From an uncultured Eubacteriales bacterium (GTDB lineage: Bacteria; Bacillota; Clostridia; Oscillospirales; Acutalibacteraceae): a DNA stretch of 6,056 bases. The stretch spans positions 1-6,056 of the forward strand of contig CAKTXU010000124.1 in assembly GCA_934630995.1 (NCBI GenBank), written 5' to 3'. The notes beneath the pieces are model-generated. The model made no database searches. It was not told the origin of the DNA and was given only the letters and a program-made list of their open reading frames with translations. The position numbers and the translations under genes are program-made. Below, in pieces: positions 1 to 5,476 of the stretch; the first letter of the stretch is position 1; every line of letters begins with the position of its first letter.

Positions 1-468
1 ATAGGTGTTAATGGTTAGCACCACCTCGCCATTGACCGAACGGGTCCGGCGAAGAAGATACAGCGCTTCTGTCTCCGGTATGCCGAGCTTATTGTTGATT
101 TCCGGAATGCCGGAAATCATCCGGTGGTCCAGCACACGGGTTTCGGGACCATAGCCTTTTTTGGCCATCTCCTCATGGAAGCCCTCCAGTACCTGTAACG
201 CGTTCTCCTGCACCTTGGGGGCCTGGACAAAGGTGCCTTTTCCCTTGTACCGTGTGAGCACTCCCTGATGGACCAGATTGCTGATAGCTTGCCGGATTGT
301 CGCCCGGCTGACGCCGAATTGCTCCGTCAATTCGGTTTCCGGTGGAAGACATTCGTCCACTGCCAAACGGCCGGATTGAATGGCCTCCATCAAAAATTGC
401 TGAATCTGATAATACAAAGGCAGCGGCGTGGATTTATCCAGGTGGAAAGCCGAACAATCAATCGCCAT
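1..468 (-). CDS. GntR-family (HutC subfamily) transcriptional regulator, C-terminus beyond window
   Basis: A DNA-binding repressor or activator that probably senses a small sugar-derived effector and controls the carbohydrate operon it closes. The frame is open from the ATG at 468 to the window edge, giving 156 residues with no stop, so the end of the effector domain is missing. Residues about 12-81 form the winged helix-turn-helix: a PLYYQIQQFL first helix, LPPETELTEQFGVSRATIRQ over the HTH (41-60), then LVHQGVLTRYKGKGTFV for the wing. From about residue 95 (LEGFHEEMAKKG) the UTRA/HutC-type ligand domain begins, including the typical ALYLLRRTRSVNGE stretch. The start is fixed by a strong Shine-Dalgarno 6 nt upstream. 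It overlaps the lactonase gene by 11 bp, so translation is probably coupled. Family assignment is secure; effector and targets are inferred from position. Confidence 0.93.
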   Translation of the reverse strand, partial: MAIDCSAFHLDKSTPLPLYYQIQQFLMEAIQSGRLAVDECLPPETELTEQFGVSRATIRQAISNLVHQGVLTRYKGKGTFVQAPKVQENALQVLEGFHEEMAKKGYGPETRVLDHRMISGIPEINNKLGIPETEALYLLRRTRSVNGEVVLTINTY

Positions 469-1501
469 CAGCCGCACCTCCCGCCAGCTCAAGCATGGCC
501 AGCGTCGCGGGCATCTCATGCGCCGTATTGACGGATTTCCCGTCGGTGACCAGATCAAAGCAGGAGACAATCAGTTTTCCCTGCCAGATAATGGGTTCGC
601 CCGGCTGATCCAGTCCGCCGTCCAGGCCGTCACAGTCGGGACTTTGCGCAATCTTGATAACCTGTGCGTCCGGCGTCACCTTGACGATCGCATTGGCACA
701 GAAGTCCGCGATATAAAGGTTGCCGTCGTCATCCATAATCATGCCGTCCGTGCTCACTAACTGCTCCGGATCACGCGCCCAAACCGTATTCTCCCGCACC
801 TCGCCTTTTTCGTCAAATGTCAGGCGGTAGACCGCTCCATCTCCGAAATTGCCGACATACAGGTTGCCTTGCCGATCAAATTCAATGCCGTCAACCCCAT
901 ACTGACAGTCGGGATCTTCGGTTACAAAGGTCGCCAGTATATGGGTATCCTCCAGGGTGTTGGCGATCTCCACGCCCTCGTCGTCCAGGGCAAAGCGGTA
1001 GACGCAGCTGACCAGCTTGCCCGAAGGATGCCGTACCTTTTCCAAGGAGCTCTGGGTCACATAGACATACCCGTCCCGGATACGCATGCCATTGGGGTGT
1101 TCCATATGGCGGGCCACCTCTGTGCAGCGGATCACCTCGTCGTTGCGGATTCGCAGACGCAAAATGCGTCCCTTATTTTTCAGCCGCTCTTTCCCCGGCC
1201 AGCCCTGGTTATCACAGACATACAAATCTCCGTCGGGCCCAAACGCAATCCCCATAGGGCTGGCCAGACCGGTTTCCGGTGATACGGGCACATCCACCCA
1301 TTTGCGGATGTGATGTTCCCGGTCAATTTTTACCAGACAACCGGGAAGGGACTGATCCGCATAATTGGGGCAAGCCAGAATGAGATTCCCCTCGGAATCG
1401 ATCGCCATGCCGTCCGGGGTGCTGACATAATTGGGTAGCTTTGCAAACAGTTGGCTCGAAATCAAAGATTTTCCCTGCCTTTCTTTTAGTGTTATCAGCA
1501 T
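458..1501 (-). CDS. SMP-30/gluconolactonase/LRE-family sugar lactonase-like protein
   Basis: A six-bladed beta-propeller of the SGL family, whose members hydrolyse sugar lactones in a metal-dependent way, probably in the cytoplasm (no signal peptide is visible). From the ATG at 1501 it is 347 residues. Repeated blade signatures are clear: TPDGMAIDSEGNL (28-40), PMGIAFGPDGDLYVCDNQG (82-100), HPNGM (135-139), GVDGIEFDRQGNLYVGNFG (202-220) and STDGMIMDDDGNLYIADF (250-267). By alignment from memory to human SMP30, N137 and D204 match the metal ligands N154 and D204. The first-blade Glu seems to be replaced by the PDG Asp (D30), so the exact activity is uncertain. It lies third in the operon, 124 bp after the kinase; that gap holds a foldback element which has separated this start from a good Shine-Dalgarno. 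A TTG at 1465, preceded by AGGCAGGG, is an alternative start. A GTG at 1585 also exists but lies inside the element. Confidence 0.88.
   Translation of the reverse strand: MLITLKERQGKSLISSQLFAKLPNYVSTPDGMAIDSEGNLILACPNYADQSLPGCLVKIDREHHIRKWVDVPVSPETGLASPMGIAFGPDGDLYVCDNQGWPGKERLKNKGRILRLRIRNDEVIRCTEVARHMEHPNGMRIRDGYVYVTQSSLEKVRHPSGKLVSCVYRFALDDEGVEIANTLEDTHILATFVTEDPDCQYGVDGIEFDRQGNLYVGNFGDGAVYRLTFDEKGEVRENTVWARDPEQLVSTDGMIMDDDGNLYIADFCANAIVKVTPDAQVIKIAQSPDCDGLDGGLDQPGEPIIWQGKLIVSCFDLVTDGKSVNTAHEMPATLAMLELAGGAADGD
475..482 (-). promoter_or_regulatory. Ribosome-binding site of the GntR gene
   Basis: Minus-strand GGGAGGTG lies 6 nt before the ATG at 468 and sits inside the coding end of the lactonase gene. 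It decides the start of the regulator and supports translational coupling through the 11-bp overlap. Confidence 0.8.
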
Positions 1502-1615
1502 CGATTGACAGAGCCACACGGTTTTTCGGCGTGAAAACGGGTGACGGCGGCGTTGTCCTCGTTGCCGCCCGTTTTTTCGCTCCACCGGTAGGCGTGTTTA
1601 CCCTTGTCAATCGAT
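1500..1615. mobile_element. MITE-like foldback element with flanking ATCGAT repeats
   Basis: Bases 1506-1609 (104 bp) begin TGACA and end TGTCA, and are flanked on both sides by ATCGAT (1500-1505 and 1610-1615). Including the flanks, the two ends form a perfect 14-bp inverted repeat (1497-1510 against 1605-1618). The interior continues as an imperfect inverted repeat, with shared ACACG, CGG and AAACGGG blocks. Its core is a hairpin: GGCGGC at 1546-1551 pairs with GCCGCC at 1564-1569. It contains no gene. Because ATCGAT is a palindrome, it can be read either as a 6-bp target duplication or as part of the inverted repeat. Removing the element plus one ATCGAT joins AAGGTGAG to the lactonase ATG with an 8-nt spacer, which argues for insertion. 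The alternative is a structured intercistronic RNA. No transposase is in view. Confidence 0.6.
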
Positions 1616-1619
1616 GCTA

Positions 1620-1627
1620 CTCACCTT
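1620..1627 (-). promoter_or_regulatory. Displaced Shine-Dalgarno (AAGGTGAG) of the lactonase gene
   Basis: Minus-strand AAGGTGAG overlaps the kinase stop codon TAA and has no suitable start codon nearby. The lactonase ATG now lies 118 nt further downstream (last base of the site 1620, ATG at 1501). Without the element it would be 8 nt away. This is inference from spacing. Confidence 0.5.
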
Positions 1628-3140
1628 AAAAATCGCTTAATGCATGGAAAATGGACCGCAGCTGAGGATAGGCCTGTTGATAGATTGGCTTCAGGGACTG
1701 ATACCGGCCGCGGCATACCGGATCGGGTTGATGGATATCCCGTATCTGCAGAAAGCGGTCCACCACATCGAAATCTTGGAATACGCCCGCGCCGACACCG
1801 GCGGTTATGGCCGCTCCCATCGAGCAGGCTTCCTCCAGCATATTGGGCCGCAGGATAGGAAGGCCGTACACATCTGCAAAAATTTGCAGCCACTGTCTGC
1901 TTTTGGCGCCGCCGCCAATCACCACCAGCCGGTCGATGGGAATATGGCTGCGGAAAGCGGCGAGTATCCTGTCCAGAGTGAGGGCCACCCCCTCCATGAC
2001 CGCCCGCAGCATGTCCTCCAGCGTGTGTTCCAGCGTCAAGCCCAAAAAAGCGCCGCGGGCCTTGGGATCCCAATACGGACTCCGCTCTCCGATGAGCTGC
2101 GGCAAAAATATCAGGCCTTTTGCCCCCGCCGGAGAACGTCCAACCGCCTCCTCCACGCGGTCGTAAACATCGCGTCCCTCAGCCTGCGCCGCCGTTTTTT
2201 CTCCGCCGCAGAAGCGGGAGACCGCCCAGCTCAGCGAACCTCCGCCGCACTGCATGGTTCCGCAGGGTAGCACATAGCCCGGAACGACATGGTCAAAGTT
2301 TATCGTCGTCATGTCCGGATCCGCAACCGGGACGCGGGAGGCTGTGGAAATCCAGGAGGATGTACCCATACAGCTATTGGCCACCCCCTCCCGCACACAG
2401 CCGGTTCCCACGGCGGCGCAGGGGCCGTCTCCGCCGCCGCAGACGACCTTTGTCCCTGCCACCAGTCCGGTTTCCCGTGCCGCCTGTTGCGTGACGGTGC
2501 CCGCCACCGCGATAGAGGGAAGAATATCCGGCATTTTCTCTTTGTCCAGACCGAACAGAGTCAGCAGCTCCTCCGACCAGCATCTCCTGGTTATATCGTA
2601 TACGCAAGTAGAGCTTGCATCGGATTGATCGGTGACAAACCGGCCGGTCAGCCGAAACAGGATATAATCCTTAGCGTTTACGGCTACAGCCGTCCTCCGA
2701 TAGATTTCCGGCTCGTTATCCTTGATCCAACGGAGCTTGAAAGCGCCGTAAGACGGACTGATACGGTGACCTGTAAGCCGGTAGAATTCGCGCTCCTCTA
2801 TTTGCGCGCGTACCTGCCGCTCCTGCTCGGCTGAACGCATATCGGCCCAAATCAAGGCGTTGCGAAGCGGCCGCCCGTCGGCGTCCAGACACAGGCAGCC
2901 CATCATCTGCCCGCTGAATGAAATCGCTTCAATTTCAGTCGGTGGGACAAGCGCCGTGAGCTCCCGGGTGGAGCGGCACACTGCCTCCCACCAGTCGTCG
3001 GCGCGCTGCTCCGCCCAATTGCCATGGGTCACCTGCAGGTTATAGGAACACACCCGGCTGGCCACCAAGGCCCCCTCCGTCGTATACAGCGTGGCCTTGT
3101 TTCCGGAAGTCCCCAGATCATGGGCGACTAAATACGACAT
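1626..3140 (-). CDS. FGGY-family carbohydrate kinase, xylulokinase-like
   Basis: A cytoplasmic ATP-dependent sugar kinase that phosphorylates a ketose or related sugar for entry into central metabolism. At 504 residues it has the usual XylB length. The ATPase signature DLGTSGNK (8-15) opens domain I. NWAEQRADDWW (41-51), AISFSGQMMG (72-81) and IWADMRS (97-103) follow. GGGDG gives the expected catalytic base D238. LPQLIGERSPYWDP (346-359) and IGGGAKSRQWLQIFAD (408-423) mark domain II. E. coli xylulokinase has GQMHG at the sugar pocket, while here it is GQMMG (M80), so the substrate may not be D-xylulose. The start at 3140 has GGAGGGAG 6 nt upstream. It follows the dehydrogenase stop by 15 bp, so the two are co-transcribed. 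The family is certain; the substrate is open. Confidence 0.93.
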   Translation of the reverse strand: MSYLVAHDLGTSGNKATLYTTEGALVASRVCSYNLQVTHGNWAEQRADDWWEAVCRSTRELTALVPPTEIEAISFSGQMMGCLCLDADGRPLRNALIWADMRSAEQERQVRAQIEEREFYRLTGHRISPSYGAFKLRWIKDNEPEIYRRTAVAVNAKDYILFRLTGRFVTDQSDASSTCVYDITRRCWSEELLTLFGLDKEKMPDILPSIAVAGTVTQQAARETGLVAGTKVVCGGGDGPCAAVGTGCVREGVANSCMGTSSWISTASRVPVADPDMTTINFDHVVPGYVLPCGTMQCGGGSLSWAVSRFCGGEKTAAQAEGRDVYDRVEEAVGRSPAGAKGLIFLPQLIGERSPYWDPKARGAFLGLTLEHTLEDMLRAVMEGVALTLDRILAAFRSHIPIDRLVVIGGGAKSRQWLQIFADVYGLPILRPNMLEEACSMGAAITAGVGAGVFQDFDVVDRFLQIRDIHQPDPVCRGRYQSLKPIYQQAYPQLRSIFHALSDF

Positions 3141-3155
3141 CTCGCTCTCCCTCCA

Positions 3156-4181
3156 TCAGAACTTGACCACCATTTTCATCATAGGCTCCCGGCGCTCAAT
3201 TTTCGCAAAGGCCTGATCGATGTCCGTGAAGTCAAAAACATGAGACACATAATCGGCGGGATTCAGGACGCCCAGACGAATCCAGTTGACGATCTGCCCG
3301 TGAGCCTGCGATTCAGCCACTTTGGAGGGAAACTGATTGAATTGCAGCGTCCAGTTGTAAGGGCAGCGGCTCCAATCGAGTGAAACATTGGTACGTTCGG
3401 ATATCCCATAAACGCATATTTTGGCTCCCGGCTTGATAATCGACAAGCCGGTATTGATAAAATCAGGGACTCCTACCGCATCGAGGGCAAAGTCAACCCC
3501 CTGCGGGCAGACGGCGCGAACCGCGGTTTCAATATCCTCCCGTGAAGAATTCACCACGGCGTCCGCTCCTCTGAGCCGGGCAAGCTCCAGCTTTTCATCC
3601 GACAAATCCATGGCGATAATCGGCCCCATCCCCATCAGGCGGGCAAACTGCACGAAGCTTAGGCCTACCGGCCCCAGTCCCAGCACGGCAATACTCTTAT
3701 TGGCCTCAAAGCCAAAGGTTTTCATCGTGCTGAGTACCTCACGGAAGGTGATAATCATGGCCGAGGATATGGGGTCAAAATCCCCGGGAAGAATATTCTG
3801 TCCCCAAGCAAATTCATCCGCAACCAGGCCATCCTCCTGCATAGCCTGTGCATCGGTGACAATATTGTATTCCGAATAGGTACCCCACGCGCTGGAATAT
3901 CCCTCGGGCACATCCGACCAATACGGCATGAGCACCAAATCGCCAACCTTGTAATGCCGGACCTTGCGGCCCAATTCAACAATGCGGCCGACGCCTTCAT
4001 GCCCCAAAACGACCGGATAATCCTCCACACCTTTAAAGGTTCCATGGATAATCTTCATATCGGTCCCATTGCATACGCCGCAGCTTTCCATTCTGACCAA
4101 AGCGCTGTAGTCGTCGTAAACGGGCATGGGCATCTCTTCAATCTGACATTTTCCGCCTGGGTAGACCACGTAGCTTTTCAT
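3156..4181 (-). CDS. Zinc-type medium-chain alcohol/polyol dehydrogenase
   Basis: An NAD(P)-dependent MDR-superfamily dehydrogenase, likely oxidising a polyol or sugar hydroxyl as the first step of the operon pathway. From the ATG at 4181 it is 341 residues. The GroES-like domain carries the catalytic zinc signature: C34 in ESCGVCNGTD, then GHEGVGRIVELG with H61 and E62. E148 is a candidate further ligand. The four-Cys structural-zinc loop of typical members is absent; the corresponding stretch is DLVLMPYWSDVPEGY (81-95). The Rossmann fold shows GLGPVG (168-173), and D192 at the end of the second strand favours NAD over NADP. Starts: TTG 4202, ATG 4187 and ATG 4181 are all in frame. GAGAGG at 4191-4196 is 9 nt from 4181 but only 3 nt from 4187, so I chose 4181. 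It is the first gene after the operon promoter. Related to threonine, sorbitol and other polyol dehydrogenases; the substrate is unknown. Confidence 0.92.
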   Translation of the reverse strand: MKSYVVYPGGKCQIEEMPMPVYDDYSALVRMESCGVCNGTDMKIIHGTFKGVEDYPVVLGHEGVGRIVELGRKVRHYKVGDLVLMPYWSDVPEGYSSAWGTYSEYNIVTDAQAMQEDGLVADEFAWGQNILPGDFDPISSAMIITFREVLSTMKTFGFEANKSIAVLGLGPVGLSFVQFARLMGMGPIIAMDLSDEKLELARLRGADAVVNSSREDIETAVRAVCPQGVDFALDAVGVPDFINTGLSIIKPGAKICVYGISERTNVSLDWSRCPYNWTLQFNQFPSKVAESQAHGQIVNWIRLGVLNPADYVSHVFDFTDIDQAFAKIERREPMMKMVVKF

Positions 4182-4190
4182 TGACATCAA

Positions 4191-4196
4191 CCTCTC
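4191..4196 (-). promoter_or_regulatory. Ribosome-binding site of the dehydrogenase
   Basis: Minus-strand GAGAGG lies 9 nt before the ATG at 4181 and 3 nt before the in-frame ATG at 4187. Spacing favours 4181. Confidence 0.65.
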
Positions 4197-4235
4197 TTCC
4201 AATAGATATAGATAGTCATCGCAATATGTACGGAC

Positions 4236-4251
4236 ATTATGATATCATTAT
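4236..4251. promoter_or_regulatory. Candidate operator palindrome over the operon -10
   Basis: ATGATATCAT (4239-4248) is a perfect 10-bp palindrome. It extends to 16 bp with one mismatched pair, and it covers the -10 box. A wider inverted repeat, GACATT (4233-4238) against AATGTC (4260-4265), brackets it. The GntR-family gene ending the same operon is the natural candidate binder. No second copy was seen in the window. Confidence 0.4.
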
Positions 4252-4267
4252 ATAAATACAATGTCAA
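4239..4267 (-). promoter_or_regulatory. Sigma-A-type promoter of the carbohydrate operon
   Basis: On the minus strand, TTGACA (4262-4267, a perfect -35) is followed after exactly 17 bp by TATCAT (4239-4244, 5 of 6 to consensus), in AT-rich DNA. The predicted transcription start near 4232 leaves a leader of about 50 nt before the dehydrogenase ATG at 4181. It lies just after the terminator of the preceding unit, as expected for an independent operon. Confidence 0.8.
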
Positions 4268-4282
4268 GATTTGGGAGCAAAT

Positions 4283-4320
4283 AAAAAATAGGCGCGCCCC
4301 CCCGAGAAGGGGGACCCGCC
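4283..4320 (-). terminator. Intrinsic terminator ending the CarD transcription unit
   Basis: Read on the minus strand, GGCGGGTCCCCC (4320-4309) pairs with GGGGGCGCGCC (4301-4291) around a loop of about 6 nt. This gives 11 pairs with one G-G mismatch. TATTTTTTAT follows directly, with the T-run at 4288-4283. It lies 20 bp after the end of the decayed small gene and just before the operon promoter. Confidence 0.88.
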
Positions 4321-4339
4321 TTCGCTGCTTTCTGTATCA

Positions 4340-4558
4340 TCAGTCATCGCTCGCCACGACGGCGGCGATGGCCTTCTCAAACTCCCTGAACAGTTTTCAT
4401 CATCTAAATTCAATCGATTTCGTCGTATTTCTCCATCGCCTTTTCATAGAGGTATCTCCGGCTCGGCTCATGTAGCGCCTGGATAGTGGGGACAAAACCG
4501 ATACGGCCCATAATCTCCTGCATTTGTTTCTTTGTGGCCAGCGGCCGGACAAGCTCAT
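4340..4558 (-). pseudogene. Decayed small CDS after carD-like gene, three apparent frameshifts
   Basis: Not recognised by family. After the CarD-like stop, GGAGGCA precedes an ATG at 4558, but its frame is not protein-like and soon stops. A protein-like frame is entered one base later: ELVRPLATKKQMQEIMGRI, then GFVPTIQALHEPSRRYLYEK, then AMEKYDEID, stopping at 4410. A third frame continues LNLDDEN, and the original frame resumes as LFREFEKAIAAVVASDD up to a TGA at 4340. Each switch is what a 1-bp deletion would produce, and three of them restore frame, implying an ancestral protein of about 73 residues. Third-position GC preference of the fragments matches the neighbours. It is placed as third gene of the Cys-rich/CarD unit, ahead of its terminator. 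Two of the shifts are next to short A or T runs, so sequencing or assembly error is a real alternative to true decay. Confidence 0.55.
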
Positions 4559-4576
4559 TGCCTCCATTCCCCTTTT

Positions 4577-5095
4577 TCAGGATATCTTTTCATCGACCTG
4601 AATTTGCCGGGTGATGAAGGGCAGCACCTGCTCCCGTTGGATATGCAGCACGTAGGCGAATTCCTCATACAATATTTTTTCCGCATCCCGCATAAACCGT
4701 TCATCCTCAGCGCTCGGCTTCTTTTTCTGTTCCTTGCGCTCCGCCTGCCGCATATAGAGGGTTTTTATCAGCCGTACCAGCTGTCTGCGATCCCCCGAAC
4801 GGAGGATATCGGTATATTTTTCCCGCCGCTCCGATTCGCCGTCCGTGGATATCAGCTCTTCGTCCGGCATGGAGCGTATCAGAGCGTCGATTTCCGCCGA
4901 AGAGAGAATTCGCCGCATTTTGGCGGTCAGCACCTGGTTTTCGGTGGGAATAAAAATGGTGGAGGTATCGTTGTAGACGGGCTTGAGTACATAATAACGG
5001 GCCTTCTTTTCACCAAAGTTTTTCTCGGCGATTTCCGTGATGCGGCAGACGCCCTGCGCACCATACAACACGGTTTCATTCACACTGTACATCAT
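4577..5095 (-). CDS. CarD-like transcriptional regulator
   Basis: A cytoplasmic protein of the CarD/CdnL family, whose N-terminal Tudor-like domain binds the RNA polymerase beta subunit and modulates open-complex formation. It is 172 residues, the normal short-CarD size. The RNAP-interaction domain spans about 1-65: VNETVLYGAQGVCRI (5-19) and YYVLKPVYNDTSTIFIP (34-50). After a linker, the C-terminal helical domain follows: LRSGDRRQLVRLIKTLYMRQ (98-117), then SAEDERFMRDAEKILYEEFA (128-147), matching the usual family helices. The start at 5095 has GGAAGGAG about 5 nt upstream. Its ATG overlaps the stop of the preceding 94-residue gene (ATGA, 5095-5092), which indicates translational coupling. 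The family call is firm; which promoters it acts on is unknown. Confidence 0.88.
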   Translation of the reverse strand: MMYSVNETVLYGAQGVCRITEIAEKNFGEKKARYYVLKPVYNDTSTIFIPTENQVLTAKMRRILSSAEIDALIRSMPDEELISTDGESERREKYTDILRSGDRRQLVRLIKTLYMRQAERKEQKKKPSAEDERFMRDAEKILYEEFAYVLHIQREQVLPFITRQIQVDEKIS

Positions 5096-5376
5096 CCTTG
5101 CTCCTTCCAGGGCATCAGCCCGTTAAAGTATACGGCGGCAATCCTGCACTGCTTCTCCAAATCCAGCCCATTCATATGCGTCCTCCATCGGCTTTCCGCC
5201 CTGCTTTCGCTTAGTCTGTCACAGCAGAATGCGCAGGACCTGCCCACGCATTCCCTGACACTTAAGATGCGGCACGTATACCGATCGGTCAGGTGGACAC
5301 AATCGGGCATTTTTAACGGCCTCAAATGTTTCATGGTGGATGAAGGAATGCGGCTGCCATTTCGAACTATATCCAT
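5092..5376 (-). CDS. Small Cys-rich conserved-looking protein, unknown function
   Basis: I do not recognise a named family. The product is 94 residues with seven Cys. Five fall in the pattern C26-x8-C35-x7-C43-x4-C48-x2-C51, with C52 adjacent and C77 further on (PDCVHLTDRYTCRIL, then RECVGRSCAFCCDRL). This spacing suggests a zinc or iron-sulfur binding module. A polar helical stretch follows (SESRAESRWRTHMNGLDLEK), with an aromatic end (YFNGLMPWKEQ). There is no signal peptide or membrane segment. The start at 5376 has AAAGGTGA close upstream. The stop overlaps the CarD-like ATG by 4 bp, and the gene is the first after a promoter with a leader terminator. These features make it a real gene despite its small size. 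The position suggests a partner or accessory of the CarD-like protein, which is inference. Confidence 0.72.
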   Translation of the reverse strand: MDIVRNGSRIPSSTMKHLRPLKMPDCVHLTDRYTCRILSVRECVGRSCAFCCDRLSESRAESRWRTHMNGLDLEKQCRIAAVYFNGLMPWKEQG

Positions 5377-5407
5377 GACTCACCTTTGCCTTTCAGCAAA
5401 ATGATAG

Positions 5408-5464
5408 AAAAAACGTGCGGTTTGCTTCAACAGGACTTACGTTCCCCTCGGCAAACTGCACGTT
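5408..5464 (-). terminator. Leader terminator / probable attenuator upstream of the Cys-rich gene
   Basis: On the minus strand, AACGTGCAGTTTGC (5464-5451) pairs with GCAAACCGCACGTT (5425-5412): 13 pairs and one A-C mismatch, followed by TTTTTT (5413-5408). The 25-nt apical part contains a second small stem, GGAAC/GTCC around a GUAA (GNRA-type) tetraloop (5445-5433). The structure starts only about 6-8 nt after the predicted transcription start and ends 32 nt before the ATG at 5376, so it lies between promoter and gene. The 5' arm bases TTTGCC (5455-5450) could instead pair with GGCAAA (5390-5385) beside the ribosome-binding site, a possible antiterminator. It could equally be a separate ~60-nt RNA. 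Confidence 0.72.
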
Positions 5465-5476
5465 GAATATGAGTAC

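Noticed and set aside
1531..1580. The hairpin inside the foldback element as an intrinsic terminator between kinase and lactonase
   Set aside because: In the direction of transcription the tract after the stem is only four T, with an asymmetric bulge. The six-T run is on the opposite strand. It may attenuate somewhat but is not supported as a true terminator.
1323..1610. A TTG-started 95-codon frame crossing the foldback element into the lactonase
   Set aside because: Its second half is the out-of-frame shadow of the lactonase N-terminus and its first half is the element. The displaced AAGGTGAG could in principle serve it, but the product is not protein-like.
1644..2270. A 208-codon plus-strand open frame inside the kinase region, and shorter ones nearby
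   Set aside because: They are antisense to a well-conserved FGGY kinase; long antisense frames are common in GC-rich coding DNA.
4182..4202. Upstream in-frame starts (TTG 4202, ATG 4187) for the dehydrogenase
   Set aside because: TTG 4202 would place the start before the only good Shine-Dalgarno, and ATG 4187 is just 3 nt from it. ATG 4181 has 9-nt spacing and a family-typical N-terminus.
4532..5404. A 290-codon open frame on the plus strand
   Set aside because: It is the antisense of the Cys-rich gene, the CarD-like gene and the decayed gene, all of which have Shine-Dalgarno sites, overlaps and family motifs on the minus strand. Its product resembles no family I know and it lacks a convincing RBS.
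5380..5428. A possible 16-codon leader peptide (TTG start, with FFYHF aromatic codons) across the leader terminator
   Set aside because: The GAGGGG upstream is too far from the TTG, and the aromatic codons come after the terminator stem's 3' arm, where ribosome stalling would not give classical attenuation.
5426..5450. Resemblance of the leader loop (AGTCCTGT) to a PyrR-binding loop
   Set aside because: Only the first half of the consensus fits; the GAGG part is missing and no pyrimidine gene is nearby.
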